Source: Methanoculleus sp.
GTDB taxonomy: Archaea > Halobacteriota > Methanomicrobia > Methanomicrobiales > Methanoculleaceae
Direction of reading: 5' to 3'
Assembly (NCBI RefSeq): GCF_020696975.1
Contig: NZ_JAJGBK010000020.1
Coordinates: 1-64,000, forward strand
Length of the DNA: 64,000 nucleotides
The position numbers and the translations under genes were made by a program. Under the pieces are notes generated by a model. The model saw only the letters and a program-made list of their open reading frames with translations. It was not told where the DNA came from and searched no databases. Below, piece by piece: positions 27,946-38,436 of this stretch; the stretch's first letter is position 1, and each line of letters begins with the position of its first letter.

Positions 27946-29028
27946 TCATCCCCGTCGGGCGAGGACGACTACAACAAGCCCGAGGAGTGCCAGGGCCACC
28001 GGGAGTGGTGCAGCCTGGGCGGGGGTGGGGGTCGCGTCCCCGAAGAGAGCGGGCGCAGCCTGGCTCACCCTGACCGATTCGGCGTTCGCGGCCGAGATCT
28101 GGACCGTTCCGCTGTCGTTGTAACTCATGGGATAGACCTTGACATAGACCACGCCTCCCCGCGCCGCAAACTCTGCGGTCTCGGGTTCGAGCAGGCCTTT
28201 GTTGTTCACTTTATGGAACCGCTCATCCTCGTCGATGTACTCGACCACCCAGTCGATCCCGGCCGAGGTCGCGATCGTCACCGTGCCGCTCCGGGTATCG
28301 ATCTCAAAGTATGCCGGGGCGGATCGTGTGGCGGGAGCACTGGCGGATATCCCCGGGGTCTCCGTGGGAGTCGGCGCACCGCTTACCACAAAGTCCCGGG
28401 TATCGATGTAGCCCCTGGTATCGGCGAAGGTGACCTTGTATGAGCCTCCGCTGGAGATGGGCACCGCCGTGCCGAATCCGCCGTTTGCATCAGTGCTGAT
28501 GAACTCCGGCCCATAGACGATGAAACCGTCATGCTCTACCTGGATCTGCACGCCCGAACTGCCGATGCCGCTGACCGCCCCCTGGAGGTCGAGATATCCG
28601 TCGAAGTCCTGGTTGAGCGGGGAGTTCACCGTGAGACTTCCGGACCGGTCGACCAGGGTGACGATCTGCCGGATGGTCGAACTGCCGCCGAAGGTGGTCT
28701 GCGTGGGATCGATGAGCTCAATCGTGTACAATCCTGCAGCAAGACCGCTGGTCTCGAACGTCGCGGAGAACGACCCGTCCTGCTGCACGACGATCGTCTT
28801 GCGGTCCACTTCGCGCTTCGAGTGCTGGGCATAGTACAGGACAACCTCCGTGCTGAACCCGGGGTTGAGCGAAGGTTTTGTGAGCCCTTTCGTGATCGTG
28901 GTGCCCGTGACCTCGAGCGGTTCGCCGACGTTCACTGTCTGTGGAGCACTGATTGCGACGTACGCAGCTGATGCCGTACCAACAAGCAGCATCGCAGCGA
29001 TGACCGTCAGCCATGCGATCCTTTTCAT
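27946..29028 (-). CDS. Secreted surface protein with C-terminal TM/Arg anchor (S-layer / PGF-CTERM-like architecture)
   Basis: Signal peptide MKRIAWLTVIAAMLLVGTASAA; C-term ATPTPAQAAPLPVALALLGLVVVVLARRG. Confidence 0.75.
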   Translation of the reverse strand: MKRIAWLTVIAAMLLVGTASAAYVAISAPQTVNVGEPLEVTGTTITKGLTKPSLNPGFSTEVVLYYAQHSKREVDRKTIVVQQDGSFSATFETSGLAAGLYTIELIDPTQTTFGGSSTIRQIVTLVDRSGSLTVNSPLNQDFDGYLDLQGAVSGIGSSGVQIQVEHDGFIVYGPEFISTDANGGFGTAVPISSGGSYKVTFADTRGYIDTRDFVVSGAPTPTETPGISASAPATRSAPAYFEIDTRSGTVTIATSAGIDWVVEYIDEDERFHKVNNKGLLEPETAEFAARGGVVYVKVYPMSYNDSGTVQISAANAESVRVSQAAPALFGDATPTPAQAAPLPVALALLGLVVVVLARRG

Positions 29029-29056
29029 ACCAGTACATCAACGAATATGAGGTATA

Positions 29057-30043
29057 ATGCTATCCAAATCAATCGAGAAGCCGCTGGCGTCCTGGCGGGG
29101 GAAAGACCGTTACGATGGGCAGATCCTCGATACGCTGACGATAATCTTTCGGAGCGGCGGATGCTCCTGGAACCGGTGCCGTATGTGCGGCTACCGGCAC
29201 GAACGCTACCTGGCCCTCCCCCGGGATGAGCTCGCCGACCGGCTGATCCGCCAGGTCCGCTGGGTGAAAGAGAACTTCCGGGACGAGGATTACCAGATGC
29301 TGAAGATCTTCACGTCAGGGAGTTTCTTCGATCCCGATGAGGTCCCCCTCGCCGCCCGGCGCGCAGTTGCGGAGGCGTTCCGGGGCAAACTCGTGATCGC
29401 CGAGACGCGGCCCGAATACGTCGACGCGGAGGCGCTCCGGGAGTTTCGGGAGGGTATCGATACCGGCGCCTGGTCTAGACCGCTCTCTATCGCCGTGGGC
29501 CTTGAGACCACGAACGACGCCATCCGGGAGAAAAGCATCGACAAAGGGTTCACATATGCCGACTTTCTCAGTGCCGCAGAGGTTGCACACACTGCAGGTG
29601 CCGGCGTCAAGGCCTACCTCTTGATGAAGCCGCCGTTCCTGACCGAGCGCGAGGCGCGTGACGACATGGTGCGCTCCATTAAGGACGTCGCTTCTATCGC
29701 GGACAGCATCTCCATGAACCTCTGCACCGTCCAGAGCAGGACCGAGGTCGAGCGCCTCTGGAACCAGCACGCCTATCGCCCGCCGTACCTCTGGAGCGTC
29801 CTTGACGTGCTGATCGGCTCCCCGGTGCATGTCCTCTGCGACCCTGTCGGCGGCGGGCAGGTCCGGGGGCCTCACAACTGCGGCGCCTGCGACGCCCCGA
29901 TCGTGAAAGGGATCGGCGACTACTCGCTGACCGGGGATGTGGGGCTCCTGCGTGCCCTTGCGGAGACGGAGTGCGGGTGCAAAGAAGAGTGGGAGTTTGT
30001 GCTGGACCGGGAAGAGCCGTTCTGTATGCCGCTCACCCGCTAA
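29057..30043 (+). CDS. Archaeosine biosynthesis radical SAM protein RaSEA-like
   Basis: FRSGGCSWNRCRMCGYRHE radical SAM-like Cys motif; C-terminal HNCGACDAPIVKGIGDYSLTGD. Confidence 0.85.
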   Translation: MLSKSIEKPLASWRGKDRYDGQILDTLTIIFRSGGCSWNRCRMCGYRHERYLALPRDELADRLIRQVRWVKENFRDEDYQMLKIFTSGSFFDPDEVPLAARRAVAEAFRGKLVIAETRPEYVDAEALREFREGIDTGAWSRPLSIAVGLETTNDAIREKSIDKGFTYADFLSAAEVAHTAGAGVKAYLLMKPPFLTEREARDDMVRSIKDVASIADSISMNLCTVQSRTEVERLWNQHAYRPPYLWSVLDVLIGSPVHVLCDPVGGGQVRGPHNCGACDAPIVKGIGDYSLTGDVGLLRALAETECGCKEEWEFVLDREEPFCMPLTR

Positions 30044-31269
30044 CACTTCTCCTGTTCTTCGAGTTGCTCACAGAGCAGCGGGAGGAACGTCCCGGCGTCG
30101 CTGACGACGCCGATGGCCTGCGTTGTGCCCCGGTCCATCAGTTTCGTCACCGATGCCGGGTTGATATCGACGCAGACGGTCTTGACGTACGAGGGAAGGC
30201 AGTTCCCGACGGCGATGGAGTGGAGGAGTGTTCCTACCATCAGCACCATCCCGACATCATGGATGTGGTGGCGCATGGCGTCCTGCGCTACGACGACATC
30301 CGTGATTGTATCGGGAAGCGGTCCGTCGTCACGGATGGAGCCGGCAAGCACGAACGGGATGCCCTTCTTCACGCATTCATACATGATCCCGCCGGTGACG
30401 ACCCCCTGGTCGACCGCGTTCTTGATGGACCCGGCACGCATGATCTCGCTGATAGCGCGGATGTGGTGCTTGTGCCCGCCGGTGATGAGTGTGCCTGTCT
30501 TGACGTCCATCCCGAGCGACGTGCCGAAGAGGTTGGACTCGATATCGTGGGTGGCAAGCGCATTTCCTGCGAAGAGCACGTCGATATAGCCTTCGTGGAT
30601 CATCCTGGCAAGGGCGTCGGCCGCTCCTGTGTGCACGATTGCCGGGCCGCCGACGAGCGCGATCTTCCCTCCCTTCTTCTTCAGCTTCAGGATCTCGCGG
30701 GCAATCTTTTCGATGATCGCCTCGCTCGGCCGTTCTGAAGAGACGGTGCCGTGCATGAACTCGAACGTGCTTACCTTCCGTGGCCGCTCGGGGTAGACTA
30801 CCCGAACCCCTGCCTCGCTGACGACGACGGCGTCGCCGGCCTTGATCTTCGAGATCGGGGTGCAGAACGCCCGTTTTGCCTTCTCATCGACGACGATATG
30901 GCAATCCATCTCGATGCGCTCGACGGGCAGCCACTCATCCTGGTATTTCACGAAGGTCGGGTGGTTGGTCGTCGAGTAGAAGCCCTTGGGAAGGATCCGG
31001 TCGCCCTCTGCCGGTACGAGGGTGACGTCGTCGATCTCGGGGGAGCGTGCGCCGAGCCGGTGCAGCTCGGAGAGGATGGCGTCGAGCTGCCATTCGGTTG
31101 GTGCGGCCACCCGGAGCCGCGCATAACTTGTGTCCGTCTTCTGCTTCCCGACATTGAACGTGAGGATCTCGAATTCTCCCCCCATATCCATGATCCTGTC
31201 AAACACCAGGGTCATGATGCCTGAGTCGATGATATGGCCCTCTAGTTCGATTTCCCGGCAGCAATCCAT
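30040..31269 (-). CDS. TIGR00300-type LOR/SDH domain protein (ornithine cyclodeaminase-related)
   Basis: MDCCREIELEGHIIDSGIMTLVFDRIMDMGGEFEILTFNVGKQKTDTSYARLRV...; C-terminal nucleotide-binding region. Start set at internal Met at 31269. Confidence 0.82.
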   Translation of the reverse strand: MDCCREIELEGHIIDSGIMTLVFDRIMDMGGEFEILTFNVGKQKTDTSYARLRVAAPTEWQLDAILSELHRLGARSPEIDDVTLVPAEGDRILPKGFYSTTNHPTFVKYQDEWLPVERIEMDCHIVVDEKAKRAFCTPISKIKAGDAVVVSEAGVRVVYPERPRKVSTFEFMHGTVSSERPSEAIIEKIAREILKLKKKGGKIALVGGPAIVHTGAADALARMIHEGYIDVLFAGNALATHDIESNLFGTSLGMDVKTGTLITGGHKHHIRAISEIMRAGSIKNAVDQGVVTGGIMYECVKKGIPFVLAGSIRDDGPLPDTITDVVVAQDAMRHHIHDVGMVLMVGTLLHSIAVGNCLPSYVKTVCVDINPASVTKLMDRGTTQAIGVVSDAGTFLPLLCEQLEEQEKC

Positions 31270-31358
31270 GTATAGGGGTTGGTGATAGTCCGATAATACA
31301 GTTTCCCCGCATGTCTGCTCCCCCGGAACGCCACCTCTGCCACCGGTCTGCGACGACA

Positions 31359-31390
31359 TTCCCCCCGGGGAGTATCGCCGTCCATTGTCT
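31359..31390. repeat. Degenerate partial copy of the intergenic element
   Basis: TTCCCCCCGGGGAGTATCGCCGTCCATTGTCT, compare TTCCCCCCGGGTATCGC...GGTCCACTGTC at 27599-27650. Confidence 0.4.
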
Positions 31391-31568
31391 CCATTGGCGC
31401 AACGGCCGGCGGGTTGAATGAGCGCTACATCCGCGGTGCCGAGGGGGTGGGTTTTGAGAAGACCAAACGCCCTGGGTGAGATAACGGGACTTCTGCCATC
31501 AAATGGGGGAGATGCGGCGGTGCAGTGATTCCGGTAACGGTGTTATGGAGCCGGGCGCACCCCGGGTT

Positions 31569-32174
31569 TTATTCACTCCGCTTCCGGCAGAGGTACCCTT
31601 GCACCAGCGCCAGTTCCTCGCGCGTGTTGATGTTGAAGACGAGCCTCTGGTCGTGCAGGAGGAGCCGCAGTTCTTCCTCCGGGCCGTCGAGGCCTCCGGC
31701 CGTCAGGATGTTGATCCCGGCGGGGCAGGCCGGGATGCCGTCGATCACTTCCATATACTGCGTGCGGCAGCCGTGCTCTCGATAGAGCTCGCGGGGGACC
31801 CACGTGGAGCATGCCGGCACTCCTGCCCGGGACCAGGCGTCCTCGACGCCGGTGATGATCTCGGGCGCAAGGCAGGGGAGGTCGGATACGCAGGTAAAGA
31901 AGGGTGTTCCAGCCTCCGCGAGATCTATTGCCGCTGCACGGATATCCTCGACGTAACCGAGCCCTTCGGCCTCATACAGGGTGATCCCCTGTGCCCGGCA
32001 CCAGTTCTTGGTGAACGGTGTCTTGTGCGAGGCGACCACGACCACATCGTGCCCCGCGGATGCGAAGGCGTCGATGACATACGAGAGCATCGGCTTAGCA
32101 CAGATCGTGACCAGCGGCTTTTCGCCCATTCGGAGCCGCGATCCCTCTCCCCCGGCCATGATCAGGGCAAGCAT
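31569..32174 (-). CDS. cobY: Adenosylcobinamide-phosphate guanylyltransferase CobY-like NTP transferase
   Basis: MLALIMAGGEGSRLRMGEKPLVTICAKPMLSYVIDA...CVSDLPCL; coupled to a CobD-like aminotransferase. Confidence 0.85.
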   Translation of the reverse strand: MLALIMAGGEGSRLRMGEKPLVTICAKPMLSYVIDAFASAGHDVVVVASHKTPFTKNWCRAQGITLYEAEGLGYVEDIRAAAIDLAEAGTPFFTCVSDLPCLAPEIITGVEDAWSRAGVPACSTWVPRELYREHGCRTQYMEVIDGIPACPAGINILTAGGLDGPEEELRLLLHDQRLVFNINTREELALVQGYLCRKRSE

Positions 32175-33160
32175 GCTTCGAGCGCCTCGATGAGTTGTCT
32201 GTTCTCCTCGTGAGTCCGTACGGCCACCCGAATGTGGCGGGGAAGCCCGAACGACCGGCAGTCGCGGACGAGGATGCCGCGCGAGAAGAGCCGGTCGACA
32301 AGCACCTCCGCTTCCAGCGGGACCTCTATTAAGATATAATTTGCAGACGCAGGCTCATAGGTGAGGCCAAGTTCCTTCAGCCGGCCGGAGAGCCAGTCTC
32401 GCTCCATGGCGATTCTCTCCCGCGACTCTTCGAGTCTGTCATAGTGCCGGAAGGCCTCGATCGCGAACGACTCGGCGAACGCGTTGACCGTCCAGGGGAG
32501 GCGGACCGTCTCTATCCTCTCGATGAGTTCGGGCGTGCCGAACCCGTAGCCGAACCTGATGCCCGGCACAGCGAAGCTCTTTGTCAGGGAGCGCAGGACA
32601 AAGAGGTTCTCGTGCGAGACGTCGGCAAGGCTCTGACGCGGATCGGCGAGTTCGATGAAGGCTTCATCGAGGAAGAGGCAGGCTCCCTCTCCGGCGATTC
32701 CGTCAAGCAACTGGAGAACTTCCGGACGGGTATAAAGCCTTCCTGTAGGGTTGTTCGGATTGCAGAGGAACCGGACCGCTGCCCCACTCTCGCAGGTGAC
32801 ACACTGCGCACCGGCCAGCATGACTGCCATCTCGTACTCGGCAAACGTCGGCGGTTTGATGCAGGCGGCATCCCCATCCCCGAGCATGGCAAGACAGAAC
32901 GCGCGGATCAGTTCGACGGATCCGTTGCCGACGGCGACCTCTGTCGCATCATGCCCGAACGTCCTGCCGATCACCTCTCTGAGCATCTCATACCGGTCGT
33001 CCGGGTAGTCTTTCAGCGTCGAAGGGTCCGGCATCCAGGGTATTTCCGGGGGGTAAGGATTAATATTAGCGCTAAAATCGAGTAATTCGCCTCTTGCCCG
33101 GTTGTGATGCCAGCGCACCCGACCGCCATGTTCCATCCTTCTGGGGAGGTTATCTCTCAT
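32162..33160 (-). CDS. Class I/II aminotransferase fold: threonine-phosphate decarboxylase-like (or histidinol-phosphate aminotransferase)
   Basis: MEHGGRVRWHHNRARGELLDFSANINPYPPE...VGNGSVELIRAFC...LCNPNNPTGRLY...LRSLTKSFAVPGIRFGYG; CobD inferred from overlap with cobY. Confidence 0.82.
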   Translation of the reverse strand: MRDNLPRRMEHGGRVRWHHNRARGELLDFSANINPYPPEIPWMPDPSTLKDYPDDRYEMLREVIGRTFGHDATEVAVGNGSVELIRAFCLAMLGDGDAACIKPPTFAEYEMAVMLAGAQCVTCESGAAVRFLCNPNNPTGRLYTRPEVLQLLDGIAGEGACLFLDEAFIELADPRQSLADVSHENLFVLRSLTKSFAVPGIRFGYGFGTPELIERIETVRLPWTVNAFAESFAIEAFRHYDRLEESRERIAMERDWLSGRLKELGLTYEPASANYILIEVPLEAEVLVDRLFSRGILVRDCRSFGLPRHIRVAVRTHEENRQLIEALEACLP

Positions 33161-33240
33161 ATCTGTGGCAACTCTTTGAGGATACGTTGTCGGCTGCTAT
33201 CCATAAAACCGTTATGTCGGGCAGCATTCCGTTTCAAAAG

Positions 33241-33311
33241 GTATTTATACCATACGGGTAGTATTATGGCTTATCTGATGCAGTCAGACAAAAAGATTGC
33301 GATTGTCTGAC
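33241..33311 (+). promoter_or_regulatory. Promoter and inverted-repeat operator candidate of the RHH-ftsZ operon
   Basis: TATA-like GGTATTTATACC (33240-33251) and perfect 8-bp inverted repeat GTCAGACA (33283-33290) / TGTCTGAC (33304-33311); extra GTCAGA at 33339-33344. Confidence 0.6.
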
Positions 33312-33348
33312 AAATGGCTGACTTCAGGCTGCCAAATGTCAGATATGA

Positions 33349-33537
33349 GTGATTGAGATGATGGATCGGATAACTATCAGATTGCCCCGGCAGCAGGTTG
33401 AGATGCTCGAGAGGCTGGTGGAGGCTGGCGAGTTCCCTACAGTATCGGAGGCTGTGCGGTACTCGGTCAGGGCGCTTCTTGAAAGGCATGGAAACCGTGT
33501 TCTACGCGAGGCCGACCAGATTTCATTCCAAGTTTAG
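33349..33537 (+). CDS. Ribbon-helix-helix (CopG/MetJ-like) regulator, CdrS-like by context
   Basis: [44 protein letters not shown]; 10 bp upstream of ftsZ. The start could be the GTG at 33349 or the ATG at 33358/33361. Confidence 0.85.
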   Translation: MIEMMDRITIRLPRQQVEMLERLVEAGEFPTVSEAVRYSVRALLERHGNRVLREADQISFQV

Positions 33538-33547
33538 GAGGTATGCA

Positions 33548-34669
33548 ATGCAGACGATCATCAACGAGGCGTTGAAACACGCAGAACGTGAAAAGTACCT
33601 GAAGACGGACTCGGTTGAGGAAGACGATATCCTCGGCCAGCCACGGATTGTCATCGTAGGATGTGGTGGTGCAGGCAACAACACCATCAACCGCCTGTAC
33701 CATATGCAGGTGAGCGGCGCGGAGACGATTGCGATCAATACGGACAAGCAGCACCTGGACATGATCCAGGCTGACAAGAGGGTGCTTGTCGGCAAATCGC
33801 TTACAAAAGGCCTTGGAGCCGGTGGGTTTCCGGACGTCGGCAGACGGGCGGCCGAGATGGCCCGGCCGACCCTTGAAGGTCTGCTCGCGGACGCTGACCT
33901 TGTCTTCATAACTGCCGGTATGGGTGGGGGCACCGGTACCGGAACCGCTCCGGTCGTCGCTCAGATCGCAAAAGAGCAGGGAGCGATCGTCGTCGGCATG
34001 GTCAGTTACCCGTTCCAGGTCGAGAAGGCACGGCTTCTCCGGGCAGAAGAGGGGCTTGAAGCGCTCTCCGCCTCTGCCGACTCGGTGATTGTGCTCGACA
34101 ACAACCGTCTCATCAAGTACGTGCCGAACCTCCCGCTCGGCCAGGCATTCTCGGTCATGGACCAGCTCATCGCGGAGACCGTCAAGGGCATCAGCGAGAC
34201 GATCACGGAGCCTTCGCTCATTAACATCGACTACGCAGACGTGCGTGCCATCATGAGCAAGGGTGGGGTCGCCGTGATGCTCGTCGGCGAGAGCAAACAG
34301 CAGAACAAGGCTGAGAGCGTCGTCCACGAGTGCCTCAACCACCCCCTGCTGGACATCGACTACCGGGGAGCGACAGGGAGCCTCATCCACATCACGGGCG
34401 GCAACGACCTGACCCTCCAGGACGCCGAAGAGATAGCAAGTTCACTGACCTACGAACTCGACCCCCATGCAGACGTCATCTGGGGAGCGCGGGTGAACAG
34501 CGATTACGAAGGAAGAGTTCGCGTCATGGCGGTCATGACCGGGGTTAAAAGTGCACAGATCCTCGGAAGCCACCGTGCCTACGAACCGGTGCCGCAGCGG
34601 TCCAGCGCACCTACCGGCAGGCGCATGGTCAGGGATGAAACGAGCGGGCATCTTATCGACTTCCTCTAA
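33548..34669 (+). CDS. ftsZ: Cell division protein FtsZ
   Basis: [18 protein letters not shown]...[37 protein letters not shown]. Confidence 0.97.
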   Translation: MQTIINEALKHAEREKYLKTDSVEEDDILGQPRIVIVGCGGAGNNTINRLYHMQVSGAETIAINTDKQHLDMIQADKRVLVGKSLTKGLGAGGFPDVGRRAAEMARPTLEGLLADADLVFITAGMGGGTGTGTAPVVAQIAKEQGAIVVGMVSYPFQVEKARLLRAEEGLEALSASADSVIVLDNNRLIKYVPNLPLGQAFSVMDQLIAETVKGISETITEPSLINIDYADVRAIMSKGGVAVMLVGESKQQNKAESVVHECLNHPLLDIDYRGATGSLIHITGGNDLTLQDAEEIASSLTYELDPHADVIWGARVNSDYEGRVRVMAVMTGVKSAQILGSHRAYEPVPQRSSAPTGRRMVRDETSGHLIDFL

Positions 34670-35024
34670 TCCCCCCTATACTCTCTTTATATCTTTTCGC
34701 GTGGAATCGGTTCCCGGCAGCCTGCCCTCCGGCCCTCTACGAAATACTTAATAGTACAGATGACGTTTGAATTATAGACGTTCTTGTATAATCCCTCCAG
34801 CACGGGGTGTATTGTGCAGGGCGCAGAACCTGCGGGTCTGCGGTTGCCAAGTACCGGGGTTGAACACATGAGCAGACAGATGAATGACGGTCTCGATTGC
34901 GAGTCCGAGAAACGTCTTTTCTTGTGGAGTAGCCGCTACATAAGCCTCCGGTATCCCTGCAGCGCATGGAGCGGTCCTGCTGGTGGGGTATGAGACAGGT
35001 ACCGAATATGAGGATTGGTAGAGA

Positions 35025-35885
35025 ATGTTGAACGATCTGATTGAGAAGAGAAAAAAAGTCCTTGCGGAGTCTGAACAGCACAAAGACCGGCGCAACGAAT
35101 TGAACGCGCTCGCCAGCAAAAACGCCCGGGAACGCAACGCCTTAAACACCCAGACCCGCGAATTCGTCGAGGAGGCGCAGCAGCATAAAGAGCAGCGGGA
35201 TAAGATCAACGAGGACGTTCAGGCGCTGAAAGACCAGAGGAACGAGTACAACGACAAGGCCAACGCGCTCTTCGATGAGATAGAGGCCTTCAAGAAGGAG
35301 CACGGCAACCTCCGGAACCGGGGCATCAAGGAACTGCAGAAGCAGATCGAGCACCTGGAGTTCAAGCAGCAGACCGAGGTCTACAGCACCGACAAAGAGC
35401 GCGAACTGATCGAGAAGATCAAGCAGTTGAAGGCGGCGGCAAAGGATCAGGAGGCCGAGTTCGAGCAGAACAAGGAGATGCGGACGAAACTCACTGACGC
35501 GCGCGAGTTTCGGAGGCTGGCTTCCGAGATCCACAAGGAGGTCACCGAGAAGGCTGAGGCGGCCCAGCAGCACCACGACCTGATGGTGGAGGCATACCGG
35601 AAAGCCGATAAGTCTCGTGAGGAGGCTGACCTAGCCCACCAGCAGTTTGTTGAAGCCCAGGAGGCGGCGGATGAAGAGCACAAGCAGTTCATTGCCTGCC
35701 AGAAGGAACTCCGGGATTATGACAAGGTGATCTCGGGTCTGCGGAAGAAGACCAAGAAGACCAAAGTCACCAAGGAACAGAAGGCCGTCCGGAAAGAGGC
35801 GGAGCGCGTCTTCCAGCAGTTCCGTGACGGTGAGAAGATCACGACCGACGATCTGCTCCTGCTTCAGCGTGCAAAACTCATTTAA
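35025..35885 (+). CDS. Archaeal coiled-coil protein
   Basis: 286 aa, almost entirely charged heptad-type sequence (RNELNALASKNARERNALNTQTREFVEEAQQHKEQRDKINEDVQALKDQRNEYNDKANALF...). Confidence 0.8.
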   Translation: MLNDLIEKRKKVLAESEQHKDRRNELNALASKNARERNALNTQTREFVEEAQQHKEQRDKINEDVQALKDQRNEYNDKANALFDEIEAFKKEHGNLRNRGIKELQKQIEHLEFKQQTEVYSTDKERELIEKIKQLKAAAKDQEAEFEQNKEMRTKLTDAREFRRLASEIHKEVTEKAEAAQQHHDLMVEAYRKADKSREEADLAHQQFVEAQEAADEEHKQFIACQKELRDYDKVISGLRKKTKKTKVTKEQKAVRKEAERVFQQFRDGEKITTDDLLLLQRAKLI

Positions 35886-35943
35886 TACTTTTTTCCACCT
35901 TCGCTGCAAATTATTTAATAGATCTGAGGCGATGTTCTATTGC

Positions 35944-37068
35944 ATGGCAAAGGAGCGGACGCTTGTCCTCTGTGTCGATCGTGATGACGATCTCGGGTTT
36001 AAAGCCCGGGTTGAAGGTCCCATCGTAGGCAGAGAGGCATGCCTCCATGCGGCAACGTCCCTTGGTCTGGCCGACTCTGAAGACTCCGACGTCAACGCGA
36101 TCTTCGAGACGATCAAACTCTATGACGAACTTGTCGGGAGGGGGGAAGAGGTTGCCGTCGCTGTCATATGCGGTAACCACATGAACCTGCTCGACGGGGA
36201 CCGGCGGATAGCCTCCAGTCTCGACGCGATTCTCATGGCTACGAATGTCACCAACTGTATTCTGGTGACGGACGGCGCTGAGGACGAGTATGTCCTTCCG
36301 ATCATCCAGTCCCGGGTGCCGGTCAGCAGCGTGCGGAGGGTCGTGGTCAACCAGATGCCGAACCTCGAAGGGACGTACTATATCCTCAAGCGGCTCCTGG
36401 ATGACCCGAAGGTCTCAAAGCTCGTGCTCGTGCCGCTTGGTCTTGCCATGCTCCTCTACGCAGTGGGATACCTGCTGGGATACCCCGAAGGCGCAACCAT
36501 CGTCGTTGTCGGTGTCGTCGGCACCTACCTGCTCTTCAAGGGCATGGGGATCGACGAGGTCTTCGGTTACCTGATCGGATCGCTACGAACGTCGCTGCAT
36601 GGCGGCAGATTCACCTTCGTCTCGTACATCACTGCAATACTGCTGGGGATCGTCGGGGTTATCCTCGGGCTGACGAGTCTTTTAGAATACTATACCTCTT
36701 TCGGTCTCTTCTTCCAGATCCTGGCGTTTATATACGGCGCCATTGCCTGGTTCACTGCCGCCGGCCTCGTCGCATCGGTGGGAAAGATCATCGATGTCTT
36801 CTTAAACGAACGAGAGGCGATCCGGCGGGTGGTCGCCCTGCCGTTCTTTGTGCTTGCCATAGGAGCCATCGCCTACGGGGCAAGCATCTACATCCTCTCG
36901 ATCAGCGAGATCCCCGGATTCCCGATCGCGGACGATGTCGGTGTGAGATACATCATCTTCGCCACCATCGGTGGACTCTTCTGCGCCTTCCTCGGCGTCT
37001 ACCTCCAGTCGCTCCTCGGGCGGTGGGGGGATGAGCGTGAGCTGGTTGCGCTGAAGAGAGGGGCATGA
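35944..37068 (+). CDS. DUF373-type membrane protein
   Basis: MAKERTLVLCVDRDDDLGFKARVEGPIVGREACLHAATSLGLADSEDSDVNAIFETIKLYDEL followed by multiple TM segments. Confidence 0.85.
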   Translation: MAKERTLVLCVDRDDDLGFKARVEGPIVGREACLHAATSLGLADSEDSDVNAIFETIKLYDELVGRGEEVAVAVICGNHMNLLDGDRRIASSLDAILMATNVTNCILVTDGAEDEYVLPIIQSRVPVSSVRRVVVNQMPNLEGTYYILKRLLDDPKVSKLVLVPLGLAMLLYAVGYLLGYPEGATIVVVGVVGTYLLFKGMGIDEVFGYLIGSLRTSLHGGRFTFVSYITAILLGIVGVILGLTSLLEYYTSFGLFFQILAFIYGAIAWFTAAGLVASVGKIIDVFLNEREAIRRVVALPFFVLAIGAIAYGASIYILSISEIPGFPIADDVGVRYIIFATIGGLFCAFLGVYLQSLLGRWGDERELVALKRGA

Positions 37069-37077
37069 GTCAACCCC

Positions 37078-37308
37078 TTATTTCTCAACGACGTAGCGGA
37101 TGAAGCGTTTCGGCCCGATACTGACGATATTAAGGAGCATCGCAAGGATATGGATGGGGCTCAGGCGGTACTTTCCCATCTCGCGGTACCGCCGCAGCGA
37201 TGCAATGATGGGGCGGTCAACCTGGACGAGCCTCCGCGAGGGCTGGTACGATCTCGTACTGCACGGGCTCCCGGCCACAAACGCAGCCGGGAAGTGAGCC
37301 GCGGTCAT
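37078..37308 (-). CDS. Small basic protein (start uncertain)
   Basis: C-terminal part PIIASLRRYREMGKYRLSPIHILAMLLNIVSIGPKRFIRYVVEK looks protein-like; upstream part doubtful. Confidence 0.4.
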   Translation of the reverse strand: MTAAHFPAAFVAGSPCSTRSYQPSRRLVQVDRPIIASLRRYREMGKYRLSPIHILAMLLNIVSIGPKRFIRYVVEK

Positions 37309-37463
37309 ACCGCTGCCTCTCCAGAAAGATTGTATTCCCTACAGGCTGTTTTGAGAATGCCGATGTCCCGTCAAGGACGCTCTAACGCTGTACTCGGGAT
37401 ACCTACAGGTAACGCCGGGATGTCGCCTCCGCAGGCCGACGCACAGATGACCGTTCTCCAGGG

Positions 37464-37907
37464 TTAAGCGAAGTATCCAAGACCCTCGGGGAAGTCACTG
37501 ATATTCTCGTAGTGTCTGGTATCCTGCGGGGTGATGATGGTGAGCGAGGGAATAGTCACGCCGAACCGGTGTGCAGGGAACCAGTATGACCCCTGCCCGT
37601 AGTCTTCCGACGCGTTGTCCACGTATACTTCGATGCGGGCGAGATCGAGACGCTCAACCCTTGCGTCGTTGAAGTTCAGTACATTCAGCGCCTTCTGTTT
37701 CAGGTCGGCTTTTCCAAGGAGGAGTACGAGGAGACCGATGCCCCCGTCGATCGTATAGTTCATGGTGATGAGGGCATCCCCCTTCTCCAGCTGGATGGTG
37801 ACATCTTTGACCGTGATGTAACTGTATCGCCCCTCCCCTCCTGCCGCTACAGGAACGATGAGAGCGGAGATCAGCATCAGCACCATGCCGAGCGTCACCC
37901 ATTTCAT
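37464..37907 (-). CDS. Uncharacterised secreted protein
   Basis: MKWVTLGMVLMLISALIVPVAAGGEGRYSYITVKDVTIQLEKGDALITMNYTIDGG...; signal peptide. Confidence 0.7.
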   Translation of the reverse strand: MKWVTLGMVLMLISALIVPVAAGGEGRYSYITVKDVTIQLEKGDALITMNYTIDGGIGLLVLLLGKADLKQKALNVLNFNDARVERLDLARIEVYVDNASEDYGQGSYWFPAHRFGVTIPSLTIITPQDTRHYENISDFPEGLGYFA

Positions 37908-38147
37908 ACTACAATAATTATAGAAGGGGTCATAAAACCTTTATGGTCAATCCTGGGCCTGAGAGGCATTATACGAGAATATCGCCCGGATCGCCCTCAA
38001 AAGGACGGGTTTTAGGGTACCCTTGCAACCTGTAGCGCGGCAGCGGGTATCCCGGTGTGGTTTAGGACGGCCTGAACTGGACGAGGAGCGGGGGAAAACC
38101 GCTCGCCGTCGTCTTCAAAAGCACGTTAAAATTGGTGATGTAAGATC

Positions 38148-38423
38148 TCACTTTGCATGAGCGAGAACGATCTCGATACTTGAGACGTTCGTCTTCCCCG
38201 TATCGGTGTCAATCATCTCGGTCGATGTGAAGATCTCTTTCTTGTTCACGTTCTCTAAGAATCGGTTGAGTGCGATCTCTGCCGTATCGACTGCGCGTGA
38301 GATCGCCTTCCCCCGGGCCTTGATCGCGACCTCCTCTGCTCCGTTGTTGAACTGGGTGACCACCGCGAGCACGTAATTCATGACTGGTTTGTTTCCAACG
38401 AATACTGTGTTATCCTTTATCAT
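38148..38423 (-). CDS. albA: DNA/RNA-binding protein Alba
   Basis: [55 protein letters not shown]. Confidence 0.95.
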   Translation of the reverse strand: MIKDNTVFVGNKPVMNYVLAVVTQFNNGAEEVAIKARGKAISRAVDTAEIALNRFLENVNKKEIFTSTEMIDTDTGKTNVSSIEIVLAHAK

Positions 38424-38436
38424 TAGCCCACCTCGT

